Positions 11,123 to 23,340 of a DNA stretch of 64,000 nucleotides are shown here, piece by piece; the stretch's first letter is position 1, and every line of letters starts with the position of its first letter. Position numbers and translations under genes: made by a program. The notes below the pieces were generated by a model. That model was not told the origin of the DNA. It was given only the letters and a program-made list of their open reading frames with translations, and searched no databases. Source of the DNA: Armillaria gallica (Eukaryota > Basidiomycota > Agaricomycetes > Agaricales > Physalacriaceae); assembly GCA_037576215.1 (NCBI GenBank), contig JBANDB010000003.1, positions 992,001-1,056,000 on the forward strand, written 5' to 3'.

Positions 11123-12630
11123 CTAGCTATTTGTATTATTCCCAAATCCCTCTTCCAAGTCCAGTGTTGTGTGTGAAGAAGTGTCCCATCCAGATCCAAT
11201 GCTGATTTTGCTGTCATTCTGCAAACTTGAAATACTTCTGAATTGAAGTGATGAACTTGTGATGCTGTCATTCCAGGAGTTGTCTGGGTGTGCGTGTCCT
11301 GCTGCAATGCGGCCAACCAAAATTGTAGGTGCAATGCCCTAGAAGAAATGTTGTATTTGTGACAAAGATAACAGTGGAAATGGATTGGACATACTCTTAC
11401 CACAATTGCTAACTGTTCAATGTATGCTGTGGCTCTATCATTGTGGACTTCCAACACCAGCAGAGCAACCAACATGACAGAATAGAGTAACGCAGATTCT
11501 ACAAGCATCTCTATCACTCGCTGATATACATCCATCCTTCTGGCAGCTCTGCCTACTCTCAGAATGTGATAGACAATGAGAATGGTGCACCACAACAAGG
11601 TGGCCAAAATGAGTGAGGAGTATGAGATGGCCCAATTGACAATGTTCTTGAGATATAAAGCTTGAGGCGGTACATTGTCAATAAACCTGAAAGCAGAGTA
11701 ATAAGTTACTATACCTCTGCTGGCTAGATTGACATATGTGCCAATGAGTTCTATATTATTGGAATGATGAATTCAAAGACATGCTTGTTACTAAAGAAGT
11801 ACAAGCAATTGGGATGAGCACCACAAGCCATGAATGACCCCAGACAATCCAACAGTGCCATATCTAGAAATTTGTAAGCAAAGACTTCATAAAGTGTATG
11901 TCAAATCCAATACCAAAGTAGCATTAGCAAGGTTCATGCTCAGAATTGCAGTAATGCCCACAGTCAGTAGTAAGGGAATGTTATCACAACTGGATTAGTA
12001 TACTTCCCAAGAGTCTTTCCCATTAGTTGTGATAAGATATGAGATTACCACTACCCAATCATAATAGAAGTTGACAGTCGCCAGCAAATACAAAAGTAAA
12101 ATGATGGCAACAAGAAAATGTGGCCTTCTATAGTTCTGAGACTCAGAGTTATTTCTTGATGCTAAACATGTGAAATTCGAATCAGAGATATTGGTTCAAA
12201 AAGAAGTGAAAGTATAGACCAGTAGCCCACAGTGTGACCACTACTACTCCAGTGTATATACCTTCAGAAACATTAGTTCTCTGAGCTCTAGTGTGGATTT
12301 AAATTCTCATACCATGTGTCAATGCATTAACTATTACTTTGTTGAAATCTCTGTCTATTCCACCCAAAATATCTTTGATCTGACTGTTGGTTATCTCTGG
12401 AATAGCAGTACCAGTAATATGTGTTCCAGCAATCATAAGGGATCTGGAAGATGAACAATGGAGAGAAGTTGCTTCCTGTTACTGAGCTATACTTATAAGT
12501 AGTACAGTACAAGATCAAATCTGTGGCAGTGATAAAGCACAGCCAACATATTGGTGCATTTTCACTGTTAGATGAGGCAGCAATAGTATTTAATGACCAA
12601 CCTGATACGAAGAGGATTGATATCAACTGA
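11123..12630 (-). pseudogene. Multi-pass membrane protein of a basidiomycete-expanded family (relic)
   Basis: The minus strand holds several exon-like pieces in order. Around 12630-12440 there are hydrophobic segments (ISILFVSGWSLNTIAAS). Next, around 12440-12313, comes LMIAGTHITGTAIPEITNSQ. An exon from about 11690 to 11400 starts after a TTCAG acceptor (FIDNVPPQALYLKNIV) and carries VGRAARRMDVYQRVIEMLVESALLYSVMLV. A GTAAGAG intron follows, then GIAPTILVGRIAAGHAHPD and a polar tail ending at 11123. The last two blocks match the typical end of Agaricomycete seven-helix-like hypothetical membrane proteins. The middle is poorly readable and CpG-poor, so it is probably dead. Function is unknown. 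Confidence 0.55.
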
Positions 12631-13559
12631 CAATATTTAATTGAGTAGGAAACTTTAAGATGAAAGTGAACACACTGTCTTATTCATAATGATGCAAGAA
12701 ATCTCGCTGAACTCAATATGGAGGGCACAAGAATGAGGATGAGTTGAAAGTCTGTGCTGATAAGTTGGATAATCATATGCATTTCAAGAAGGCAGCCAAT
12801 CATGGATCACTTGTTCAAGAAAGAATGAGCACTCAAATGTGATTCAACAACTACAAAGGTGACTATAGACCAAAAGTTTCTCTTTAAGGCTATGGTCAAA
12901 TATAGGAGGTGTCAATTATCTTGGTTTTAAAGATTCTTGTACCACTGTTTGGTTTCTCATCCAAATGTGGTCACTCCAGGGGACTTCATAGTATATATTT
13001 GGTGTATAAGGCTATATATTTCATAGTTAGTCTTCATGCTGTTGTTGTCAAAGATGCCCTGTAACCTATTTTATCACTCGCTTTATTTGAAGACTGTCTC
13101 AGTGGCATAGTAACAGCAACAACACCGGTTTGATCAAGATTTGAAAATTGATATAAGAACAAAAATGGTGAGCAGTAGTTGATATACCCCTGGTAAGCAG
13201 CTATTTCGGGTCAGACAAAAACTGGAAAAATGAGTGGATAGCATATAAAATTTAGATCCAAGCTTTTGACACAGTGAAATAAATTGGGATTCCCTTTAAT
13301 ACTCAAGCCAACAGATTTAGCTGTGGTTAAAACTTAAAAGAGCATGTGAAATTTCATCTCTGTTCCAATCATTTTATGTGCATTTTGAATGGCATGAGTC
13401 ATGTCTTCTCTCAATCTTCTTGATTGGGTGCCAATATCTATTTTTGTGCAGACTCACCAGGCCAGATTCATCATCATTGATCTTTTTGAGCCATAAAAGT
13501 CACTTGGCTCCCTTATGATTCAAGTAATGAAGTCTACATTGAGCAAACTAAACCACCTG
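12631..13559. other. A+T-rich, nothing recognised
   Basis: No gene, terminal repeats or RNA gene seen. Composition is CpG-poor like the surrounding transposon block. Confidence 0.4.
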
Positions 13560-14792
13560 TCACTGCACTACCATATGGATGTTCTGAGTCCTATATATAC
13601 AGGATTCAGTCTATGCTGATCTGAGCATCTCGGTGGCAGTGCATGATTGACAATTTGCCATGCCATGCATGCTGTGATCTGAGCCATATAAATTATTTAT
13701 TAAGCTATTAATTTAGTAAAGTAATTATTTATTTATCTTTTCCACTGTAACACAACTTTGAGCATCAATTGCTCCTCCATGGCCCCTTTTTTGCTAAGCA
13801 TATCTTGTAGCCCCAAATCTCCTCTCATGAAATCAACACTACTAGTAAGAGCAATACCTCTGCCTTATTCCCTGTACCTCATCTTGCTGCAGACTGGTCT
13901 ATGGCCAATCCATGGCATATATCAATATTATATCACCTTGAATCCCAGTCCACTGTGAAGGCCTACAATACAGTAAATACTAGCTACAGCTTCTGAAAAC
14001 CATTTCAATTCATTCCCAGAGTATCCAGACCATGATATAAATGAACACCAATCATTTTGTGCTCTAGCAAATGACATCTATAAATTTCAGGTGAACAAAG
14101 TCAACAAAAAGGGGAAGAGAGAGCAGTTAGATGGGAGCTGTGACCAGCATTACAGGGAACATCGCCAGCAGTGCCCTCCTCAACTGGGATGTGCACTTTG
14201 AGGGCACTGTAGCCTGTCATTGTCTGCTGAAAGTGTTTGTTAACAGTGTATCCATTTATTTTGCCAGTGTATGTTCTGCTTATCTATTTTAGTTTCAGTA
14301 CTGACTGTGATCTCATTAACAGCATCTTGATCAACTTATACACTAGACAACATCTTAACAAGTCACTGAGTGGGGAGCAGGTAGATGTTTTAGGTTGTCT
14401 TTGAGGAGTATAGAAGTATATTCTTCATATCATAGTGGATGTCTTGTTCTGACCTGCCTTCATAGATGTATGTGCACCTTGTCAAGCAGTGCTGTTCGAC
14501 TTGCACATGAGTTGGATCATTCATTCCTTTTTGAGTGCATCCATTACCTATTGTTGGTAGATCCAAGTGAGTGTTCTCTCTTTGTCTTCATTTGTGAAAG
14601 CAATGATATTTATAGCAACTGATTAGTATTGGCTACTGTGGCAAGTAAAGCTCAAGGTCATAATTGAACATCAATTCATTATATTGTCATTGCAGCAAAC
14701 ATGAACTTGGTGCCATGCCCATGCAGAGCAGCCCACCTTGACAAACCTCAGGGCTTGGATATGCCATGCCCTGTGATGGCCCACCACTTCAT
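13560..14792 (+). repeat. Dispersed repeat R1, second copy
   Basis: It shares its left block (13560-13960) with 6640-7240 and its right block (14321-14792) with 9869-10353, in the same order and orientation but without the 1.6 kb insertion. The 3' end holds GCAGAGC..GCCCTGT, the weakened version of the GCAGGGC/GCCCTGC pair seen at 1240-1345. Confidence 0.6.
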
Positions 14793-14959
14793 ACGATATC
14801 ATATTGATATCTTTGAGACTCTGAGATGATATGGTAAAGCTCAGTGCAGCCAGATTTGCATGAGTCTTTCTTTGAGCCTTTTACTGGATAGACACTTTCC
14901 ATGCCATGCATCCCAAGCTGATGTCTGAAATGTCACTATCACTGCTTGTGGTTGGCAAT

Positions 14960-17900
14960 TCATTTCATGGTGTGGCTTTTGTTTGTCTGAGCATATGCTC
15001 CCTTCACTGTATGATGCACTAATTCTCCCTATTCAATAGTATTAGTAGTCTTCTAGAGTTCATAAAACTTTTACAAACCATCTGCATTGAATATGAATCA
15101 GTTATTTCAAACATGGGAATAGTGGGAGCATAATTGCCAATGGCATGGAACTTGTATGTATTGATGTTGAGCTGCTGTTTTTGTGGTCCTGGGTGAGGAT
15201 TTGATGCCAGGATTGGCTGTGACTCCATTTCATTGTGGTGTGAGGCTTCGGTTTCAGATTTTTCTATAGCCCTTTGTACTCAATTATTGACTTCTTTAGG
15301 TAGCTTGACAGTGTCAAAGTCCTTTGACCAGCCTCTGAATCAACAAAGCTCTTTTCCTACAATGGTTGAACAGTTCATGAGTCGCTCTAGGGTTAAGTCA
15401 GTATGCATCTGCAGTTTAGCAAGAGCATGCCATTCAGCAAGATGAAAGAGTAGCATCAAAAGAAAAGAGTTGTATAGTTCATCAAGAAGACCATCAATGA
15501 CTTAAATTAAATTCTATAGCCAATCAGGACAGATTATTTATAAATGAAAAGATGATGCACCTGGAGAATATCCTTGAAATCTTGAGCTCCTAGCTTCTTC
15601 ATCTCAAACACATTATCTGCAAATTTTCGTATGGTGTTGATACACCTGCCATGTGTACACCCTTTAAAAATGCATGTAAATTAACATTTTCTGGCAATAT
15701 GATGGGATTACATTATACCAACAAGTATGACATAGAAAGAAAGTAACACATTGTAAGGCAAAAGGTCCATCTGGTAACTTCAAAACGAGCTGTTCTAACA
15801 CTTGAATAGAAGATCAGGTATTCTACCTGGTAGACCAAAGGTCCAGGCTGTGACTTGCATAGTGTAATCACTTGGCATCCCAACAGAAGTTATCTGATCA
15901 CCTGGCGATTGATCTAGCATGATCAATCAACCTGGTAGCTGTCAATGAGCTAATATCTACCAGGCAAAGAGTTTAGCCTCACCAGGCTGGGTTAGCAAGC
16001 ATCTTAGTCAGTAGTAAAAGATTGGCAATAGTGTATCAGTAGAATAGTATAAATACAGTGCATGTATTTAGCAGGGAATCAGGTTTCTGACCCCTGGAAC
16101 ACTACCAGGTGAATAGTATGAGTCTAATTGGTTAAGAGCTTTGAGTTGTAGACTCACCTGGAATAGAATTATTGTAACCTGGTCACTTTGTGTGTGCAAG
16201 AACAATCAAGCAAACAAACAGTATAAGCTAGAACAGAAAGACAGACCCAAGAAACAGTTCAGAACCAGTCAGTGTGTTTTAAGTTGCAACCAGGTGCATA
16301 GTATCAGTATTGAAACTGCACCAGGCAGCCAGCATGAGTTCAGAACCTGTGCCAGGCAGTTATTCTGTATCAGTTTAAGTTTGTGTTCAGTAACATGCAG
16401 AGTTTAGAGTGAAAATTGCAATATATCTTTAATTTAAACTATATTCATTGCCACCTGGAACTTGTAAACTACAGTACAAAGTGTCATAACCTGGTATAAT
16501 CTACCTCCCTTCGAATTGCAATTACTGAGTGTTTTGTGTGTAGTACTTTGCATCTATATAGGTGCTTAGCACCTCTCAGCACCTTTCAGTGCCCACTCCA
16601 AACATAGGAAGTTGTCAAAATCTGAGGAAAAGTGTCCACTGTAAGACCTGATGGGAAATGCTATATGAACACACACCATTCATCAAATGTCTCTACCAGC
16701 TGCATAGAGAATACAGATGATATGAATGAGAACAGCTTTAAATACACCTAGCTCAAACTTGTGCATTTGATCTACCACCAGCATTTGAAAAGGATTGAAC
16801 ATCAATCCAAGTCTTTCCACAAAGGTGTTCTACAATAATAGAATTAACTATTGTTGGGTTGATGTACCAGTGAGTCATGACTAGATAAACTCACCATAGT
16901 CAGAACAATGGACTGTGGTTTACATAGCCTCTCCACTGCTGCACTGCCAACTATATACCTCTTATTAAAGATAAAGTCGTGTGCCCTCATTATCTCATTG
17001 AACAGATATGTCCTAGCTAGGCAAACACATAGCTTAAGATCATATATGAGGCCCATTTGATCAGCTTTCTTCTTAGGAATGAGGCAGCAGGGACACAGAC
17101 ATGTCCCATTATCTCAGATATTTGCAAGGAGTACTCTGCATAGGATGCAATCATCTGTCAGTGCTCTGTGATGCAAGGAATCAAAGTGTACTTTTCAGGA
17201 TAGTCAGCTGAATATGTGAATATCTGAGGGTAGATGCAATGATAAACACCATCTGCATATTTGATAACAATTCTGTGGATATAAGCATGGACAAACTCAG
17301 CATCCAAAAGGAGTTTCCAAGCCTCGTGCATGAGTTCACACTGACAGTGGGTTAGCAACATCTTCTGTTGATTTGAGCTGATGTTTAGAGTGTGAAGAAA
17401 GTCATTTCTTGAGTCCAGAAGCTAAGAGATATTTTGTGAGTTGTCTGAATCAAATTTCAAAGAAAGAAGCAAACTGAAGGGAAAAATGCAGTTTGATGAC
17501 ATGCGCCTGAGTTTGGCTTTGCACAGATATACTTTGACAAACTACCAAAGAATGTGTACAGAGGCCATGCCTTGGCAGTCACAAAGCTAGCAAGGTGAGT
17601 CACATCAGACCAAAACGTCAATGCCATGATAACTTTCTCCAGCTTGCATCCAGGTTCATTTATGGCATGTTGGAGGTCTTGCTGCACATTCAACCATGCA
17701 TCCGAAGTGTATAATTCATCATATATTTGTGTTTCGTGTCCAGTGAGTGGAGATATAAATATATGCCAAAATTGAGATAAATGGAAGAGGCATGCTTGTG
17801 CTTCTATGAACGCTGCCTTGATAACCTCTACCAAAGGATAGTACCGAAATCCTGGAACTGAAAAGATGCATGCACCAGTGGCTTGGTCCCCACCAGCAGG

Positions 17901-18260
17901 TATCTTGATATATACAGTAGCCTCATGCCACCCATCCTTTAATGAAGAAGACAAGTTAATAGCATCATCAAGTTTCTGATGCTCTCTGCCCACATCAAAC
18001 TTGAATTTGGAGTTAAAATCATCAACCTGGAAGTCTGCTGCATAAATGACATCATTGATGAGGTGATTAACCTCACTTTATGACTTCAAATTGCTGCCAG
18101 AGTTGACTCACTGCATGAGATGATACACACTCATGCTTGAGTATGGGTATGGAGGTGGTGGTAGTGCTGTACTGGCTCCTTCAGATGTTGGAGATTCATG
18201 CTCGGTGGACTCAGGAAAGTTAGCAAGGTCCTGTAGTGAAACAAATGCCTCAGGATTATA
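14960..18260 (-). pseudogene. Plavaka-type transposase relic, interrupted by a solo LTR
   Basis: Reading the minus strand from 18260 down: YHLM..VNSGSNLKS..EVNHLINDVIYAADF; KLDDAINLSSSLKDGWHEATVYIKIP; VPGFRYYPLVEVIKAAF; YDELYTSDAWL; KVIMALTFWSDVTHLASF; PLYTFFGSLSKYICAKPNSG (17993-17457). Next is LTHCQCELMHEAWKLLLDAEF..YADGVYHCIYP..FTYSADYPEK (17361-17158), then MGLIYDLK..LCKPQSIVLT and a LMHKFELG-like block (17056-16700). Beyond the LTR it resumes with TIRKFADNVFEMKKLGAQDF (about 15637-15560) and ends near NINTYKFHAIGNYAPTIP (15228-15019). These blocks follow the known order of basidiomycete Plavaka transposases of the CACTA group. Several stops and frame changes show it is dead. Terminal repeats of the element were not found. 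Confidence 0.8.
15638..16588. mobile_element. Solo LTR A, 951 bp, packed with CCTGG/CCAGG
   Basis: It begins TGATACACCTG and ends CAGCACCTTTCA. Its flanks GTGT and GTGC are a 4 bp duplication with one later change. Removing the LTR and one duplicate restores the Plavaka reading frame as FGVDTIRKFADNV, which fixes both ends independently. About 15 CCTGG or CCAGG pentamers, mostly as ACCTGG or ACCAGG, are spread over the whole length in both orientations. A TATAAATA box is near 16049. It is about 85-90 percent identical by eye to the copy at 47532-48484. Confidence 0.85.
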
Positions 18261-19920
18261 AGATGGTTGATTTGGAAAGAAGTGGAAGATGTGGAATGCA
18301 TTGGTTACAGTCTTGAAAGCATCATGGACACTAGTCTTTGAGGGCCATCACATTTGTGTGGCATTACTGAGTCCTATATTCAAATATTCTTGTTATTCTA
18401 CTGTAGCTACAAGACTGCTTAAAGTTACTTATTTAATCATATCTGCAATTGTGATTCCACTTTACCTAAAACAAATGACCACAATCACCTGGTCTCCCAC
18501 ACAGTGACATCCTTGCAACCAAAACTTTCATCCAGATATTTAAGTATCTCAACAGCAATAGCGATACCCTACAAATCATTCAGACATGCCAACACTTCCA
18601 TTGTGCAATTATACCAATATATTCACTACAACAGCCACTAAGAAATTGGGATGTGTTCTACTTGAATTGACAAGACCATGTGTCGTATCCCACAACCCAT
18701 AGGGCTGAACAGTGTTATATACCTGACAGACTCTAATTCCACCAATGATGGCAAGAGGCATCATAATCGTTTCCAAGTTGACATGTCAGTTAGGGATCTA
18801 TCCTTCACATCTCTCCACACACTCTGCTTCAGAATCTGTGGTCTCCCAAACATGCAGTCCTCTAGCTATCTCCTACAAGATTGCTAAAGTCTCCAGAAGC
18901 TGGTTATTAATGAGTGCACATTTTATGAGGAGCCACTGGACTTGAGCAAAGGCTATGGCATCTTCTTGTGGCTTCCTATAACCAATCTCTCACTCTTGGG
19001 AAGTATTGCTGTGCACAGTAAGGGAAGATCCACTGATTCTGTCAGTCACATCACAGATCGAGACAACACAGAGAATATTGGTAGTGCTTCTTGATCCTGT
19101 ATGTTGAAGAAGCAATGAGACTTGTATCAGTATATGGACATGATAGCGTACTAGTGTATCAATGGCTCCCTGTGGTGGTCTCATTGTTTTGATGCAATAC
19201 CACCATCATTGCCCAGAACTAGAATCCAATCTTGAATAACAGTAGTATTCTGAAGGTGAAAAAAAATCATGAGCAAACTAGACAATATCAGCAATGAGAC
19301 AAATGTACCATCTCAACTCTTCAGCTGCCAACTACATGCTTTGACATTGAGAGTGTTTCAGCCTGAGTGATTCTTTTTCATTGATAGATTTACTTCAATG
19401 GAGGGAAAGAGGAGTGAGCACCTATGATAGGTGAAGGCAAATGATGTCATGATGAAGAGGAGACACATATGGGATCATGTGAACACCACACCTCATTCAC
19501 TCTAGACTCAGGCTATCTCTTTATTGTTAGCCAGCCATGTCTCGTCTGAGAGCCAAACAATAGTGAAACAGGTGACAGCAGTATGGAGAGAGTGCATATA
19601 ATGGGTCGCCTTTGGGATTGCAGATCTATGTGGATAAGAATATATGAGATGGATCCTCTACCCACAGTAAAATTTGACAATGCTGTATGTAGTCCACCAT
19701 ATAAGGAAATTTTTTTCATTTATATTAACTATAGTATCTCTAGCACTAGTGTTCTTGTTGGACTCAGATGTCAATGTGGCTGTGGGCTGGCCATATTGTC
19801 TTGCGGATTTTGAGTGGACCTGGGTACCAACAAAAATGAAAGGTCAGACAGTTACAGATCAAAAGAAAAAAGTAAAGAATAAAGCTTGAGCTGTAGCCCT
19901 TAATATTAGCCTTTAAGCTG
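18261..19920. other. CpG-poor stretch, no gene recognised
   Basis: The part near 18261-18300 may hold the distal N-terminal end of the Plavaka relic. Minus-strand pieces such as RPPQGAIDTLVRYHVHI and LVNSSRTHPNFLVAVVVN (18600-19180) are open for short runs but broken by stops, and I cannot assign a family. Confidence 0.35.
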
Positions 19921-19950
19921 TGGAGCTAGCCACAGGCCTGGCTAGCTCCA
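19921..19950. repeat. 30 bp palindrome, TGGAGCTAGCCA arms
   Basis: The 12-base arms TGGAGCTAGCCA and TGGCTAGCTCCA are perfect reverse complements around a 6-base centre. The same arm sequence forms the 31 bp palindrome at 31487-31517. Confidence 0.85.
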
Positions 19951-20428
19951 GAAACTGATGCCATATGGCCCCTAGGCTATTAACCAGAATAGCCAGGCCA
20001 TTTCCCATATAGCCAGTCCATTTTCCACATTGCCAGATAGCTGGCTAGGGTCTATGCACCACCTGGGCACTGGGGATAAGGCACTGAATATCCTGCCCTC
20101 CTGCTTATTGTTTGGGTTTGAAAAAAATTCTATGGGCCCAAAAAATAATCCTGCACATTCTGATACTGCCTCCCAACACACACACTCCCCATTTTGGCTG
20201 GATGTGACTGCTCTTGCCTGGATGCAGCTACTCATGGGAAAATATCATTCCCAATGCAGTAGCTTTGCATTTTTTAAAAGCAGGCCAAATTTTAGCATAT
20301 TGCTCACAATAGCACACTTCAATGGTAGATACATATATGTACCACTTATTCATAGTTCAATATGATTCACTGTTCACTTTACATGCTTGAAAGTACTGAA
20401 AATACCATTGCAAGAATTTTTGGAATTT
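19951..20428. other. spacer before the gypsy element, nothing recognised
   Basis: No gene is visible. It ends at the left target duplication GCTGG (20429-20433) of the gypsy element. Confidence 0.5.
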
Positions 20429-20433
20429 GCTGG

Positions 20434-20879
20434 TGTTATGATTTATTCATTTTCTGACCTAAGCACCTCTTATCTTATCTTATCTTCAGCGCTTACCCTT
20501 ATCTTATCTTTAGATCCATGACTCCACGGAGCCTTCATAAATCTTCACATCGCTATCGTGTCACACTCGGTTGACATGTACTTGACACATATTCAACATG
20601 TATTATTCTCGGCTACTGTGTACTTGGCTTATTCACTTTCTAACACGGTACCCTCATCTTAGCACCATTTACAGACCCTCACTTTAGTATATAAGTAGTG
20701 TACTCAAAGCTGTATATTCCCTAGCTTGGAGCTAAAGTTTATTCATACCGAAACATACTCCTTCTCACTAAGCACTACTAAAGTTAGTCTTGGGCATCAA
20801 TCATCTAAGGACTAGTCGGTGGCTGTACGAATGCGATACAGCTGAACTATTTACCTTTGATTGAAGTTCGGGTCTTACA
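20434..20879 (+). repeat. 5' LTR of gypsy element 1
   Basis: 446 bases with a tandem TTATC tract near its start and a TATATAAG box at 20688-20695. Compared with the 3' LTR nearly all differences are C/T or G/A at CpG sites; I saw two transitions outside CpG and no transversion. Confidence 0.95.
20688..20695 (+). promoter_or_regulatory. TATA box of gypsy element 1
   Basis: TATATAAG. The block AGCTTGGAGCTAA lies at 20723-20735, about 35 bases downstream, where the transcript would be expected to begin. The same box is present in the 3' LTR. Confidence 0.7.
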
Positions 20880-20894
20880 ATTAGCTCAAAGCTT
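20880..20894 (+). other. Primer-binding site, probably self-priming
   Basis: The bases directly after the LTR, TTAGCTCAAAGCT, are the reverse complement of 20723-20735 (AGCTTGGAGCTAA) with one mismatch. That block is where the mRNA should start. Tf1-type elements are known to prime reverse transcription with the 5' end of their own mRNA. Confidence 0.6.
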
Positions 20895-20921
20895 CTTACT
20901 ACCTTTCCTTTAGACACCTTC

Positions 20922-23340
20922 ATGGAGAACAACGACGCTCGTATCATAGCCATCGCACTAGGAATACTGAGTGCCACCCTTGTCTCCATTGCCCTCATTC
21001 TTGCAGTCAGGTTCCGCTACAGAACCAGACAACTACAGCTACAATGACAAGAAGAGGCGCACCGCACCACCCCCTCAGTCATTACAGACAATTCCAATGG
21101 CATCCCGCTTGAGCAGCAGCCACCCTGACTCTTCGCACCCATACCACGGTGACCGATCCCAATCCACCAGTTCCCTGGGCCAGGAGTCGACCAGACGGAG
21201 ATGGATGTTTCTGAGCAGGCTTCTCCCGTCATCCCGGAGAGAAATGCTCTTCCCTCTCCCAGAAGGTCCCCGGCCAATGTCAACATCACCGCCGAACATC
21301 CCACTTCCTATTATGCCACGTTTGTCCCTCAAACTCCCACACCCAGCACGTATTCCCGAGTCACTGCCTGTGGCAGAGGATTCGACGTGGGCTGCAACAC
21401 TCGACCCATCACCCCAGCCACCAATTATGACCCTTGGGCTGACAGGTACCCTACTCCACCACCCGCAGCCAGTATTGCTTCCGAGGAGTTCTGGGACAAT
21501 GTTGACATCCCCTACAGTGCTTACTTCCCCTCGGATCGTGGATTGCCCGGCCACCGTACCCCCCCACCAAGGGGAGCAAGGACCTTTACAACCTGGGACA
21601 TCCCTGTACAGAACTGCGAGCCGGAACTCGAGCCTGTACATGTTGAGGAACCCGTCACCGGCCCCTCTACCTTATCCCTGCCAGGGTGACCCATCAGATC
21701 CCCGCATAGGTCCGCAAACCGACCCCCTCATGCAAGTCATTGGAAGCGACTCACCCAGCGATTCTGAGAGTGGCCACAGCCTGAAATCCCAGACAAGTCA
21801 AGTGAGGTCACCATCGCAGTCCAGCCACCCTGACCCCCTACCCCGTTCCCCGACACAACACCCAGACTCACGATCGATGGGATCCCTGAGTCGACCTCTG
21901 AGCAGACACGCAAGCACTCGCCCTACTACCCCAGTGATGATGACGCTAACTGACGCCATCAACTTCTTTAATGAAATGGACGATGACCCCAGCATTCCCA
22001 TTCCCAGTATATTAAGGCAAGCAACATTCTTAAATATTTATAATTACTTCGCCTATGAATTACTGTTTTCCTTGGTTTGGGGAGAAACCCAAGCTGGAAA
22101 CGATTACTTTATGAAGAAACAGAGAGGGATCCCATCGGATGAGATCCTACAGTATGAGGCAGAGCAGAACGCTCGTGCCTTATGGAATGCTGTACACCTG
22201 GATGCCATAATTGAGGAATTCCCTCCTTACGAAGAAGCCACACCAGAAATCGAGATACAGGAACCAATGCCAGATGAACCACCAGTAGCACCCCCTCAGG
22301 TCACCAACACATTCGCCTACATCACCAGGCAGGCGGCCCCAGGAACGTACCAACCCAGGTATCAACCATTCGCTGGTGGCGGTCACGGAGCCGGTGCCCA
22401 ACCTGCACAACCACCGCAACCTCCCATACCCCCAGTACGAGTAATGCTCCCACGCTTCCCTGCCCCTCCAGCAATGCCAGACCCACCAATACCCTGGGAA
22501 CTACAAGCTGGAGTGATCGCCCCTTACGATGACTTCAAACCAAAAATCTTGAAGGAAGTCAACGATTTTAATGGGGACTCCGATGACATCGCCTGCTTTT
22601 TCCTAAAGTGTGAACTGCACTTCGACGTCTTTAACCAACACTTCCGCCAACATCTGCATAAAGTCGTCTTTTGTGTCTCTCGACTCGCAGGAGATGCCGA
22701 AAGGTGGTGGCAGTTGTGTGCGCAGGTCATAGGAAAGACGCCAGATGGGGAACAACAGTATCCGACTTACAAAGATTTCAAGTCGGAGCTCAATGGCAGA
22801 TTCTGGAAGGACGCTGACTCACAGATAAAGTACGTGCAGTGGGAGAAGCTGAAGCAATCGGACCACAAGGACAGCAACAAGTTCTTCCAACTCTTTGAAG
22901 AACTGGCCTACCACACCGGAGTACGCAATAACAGCCAAGTAATGCTCCATCAGATCAAAAAGGCGGCCTGCCAGATGAGTAAAAATACCATATACTCGTC
23001 AGATGGGGACATACCAACTGATTACCCAGCATGGAAGGCTCGCCTACTCCAAATCGATCTCAACTGGCACCTCAAACAGGCAGAAGGAATGACACCAATA
23101 CCATCACGATCACAGAAGACGACCACGCCTACACAGGGTGGTCAAACAAAGGCCCCTGTACCAACAACAACGACGGCTACAGGGACAACTTATGGAGGGT
23201 GCGGACAGCTGATGAATATCAACGAAGCTAGGGCAGCATCGATATGCTACAGATGTGGCAAGAAAGGCCACTTCAAGCGTGACTGCCCTAGTGCACCCAA
23301 AACCCGAGCCGAGGCATTGCGACATGCAAATGTCTACTGA
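20922..23340 (+). pseudogene. gag region of gypsy element 1, with hydrophobic leader
   Basis: An ATG at 20922 opens a 41-codon frame with one strong membrane-type helix (IIAIALGILSATLVSIALIL) followed by RFRYRTR, then TGA at 21045. The same frame continues through TGA at 21126, 21150 and 21687 and carries SEEFWDNVDIPYSAYFPS, which matches VLWDNINLPHTAFFP in element 2, so this is the true N-terminal gag frame. A second frame is open from 20971 to 23340. From about 21700 on it holds the gag core (DAINFFNEMDD; KILKEVNDFNGDSDDIACFF; DAERWWQLCAQ) and ends with the zinc knuckle CYRCGKKGHFKRDC near residue 765. Gag packages element RNA. The frame change near 21690 and the TGA codons make the product defective. 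Confidence 0.85.

Noticed and set aside
20971..21690. N-terminal third of the long open frame across gag of element 1, read as the real gag start
   Set aside because: Homology with element 2 (WDNxxxP block) lies in the other frame, which is broken by TGA codons; the open frame here is probably a by-product.
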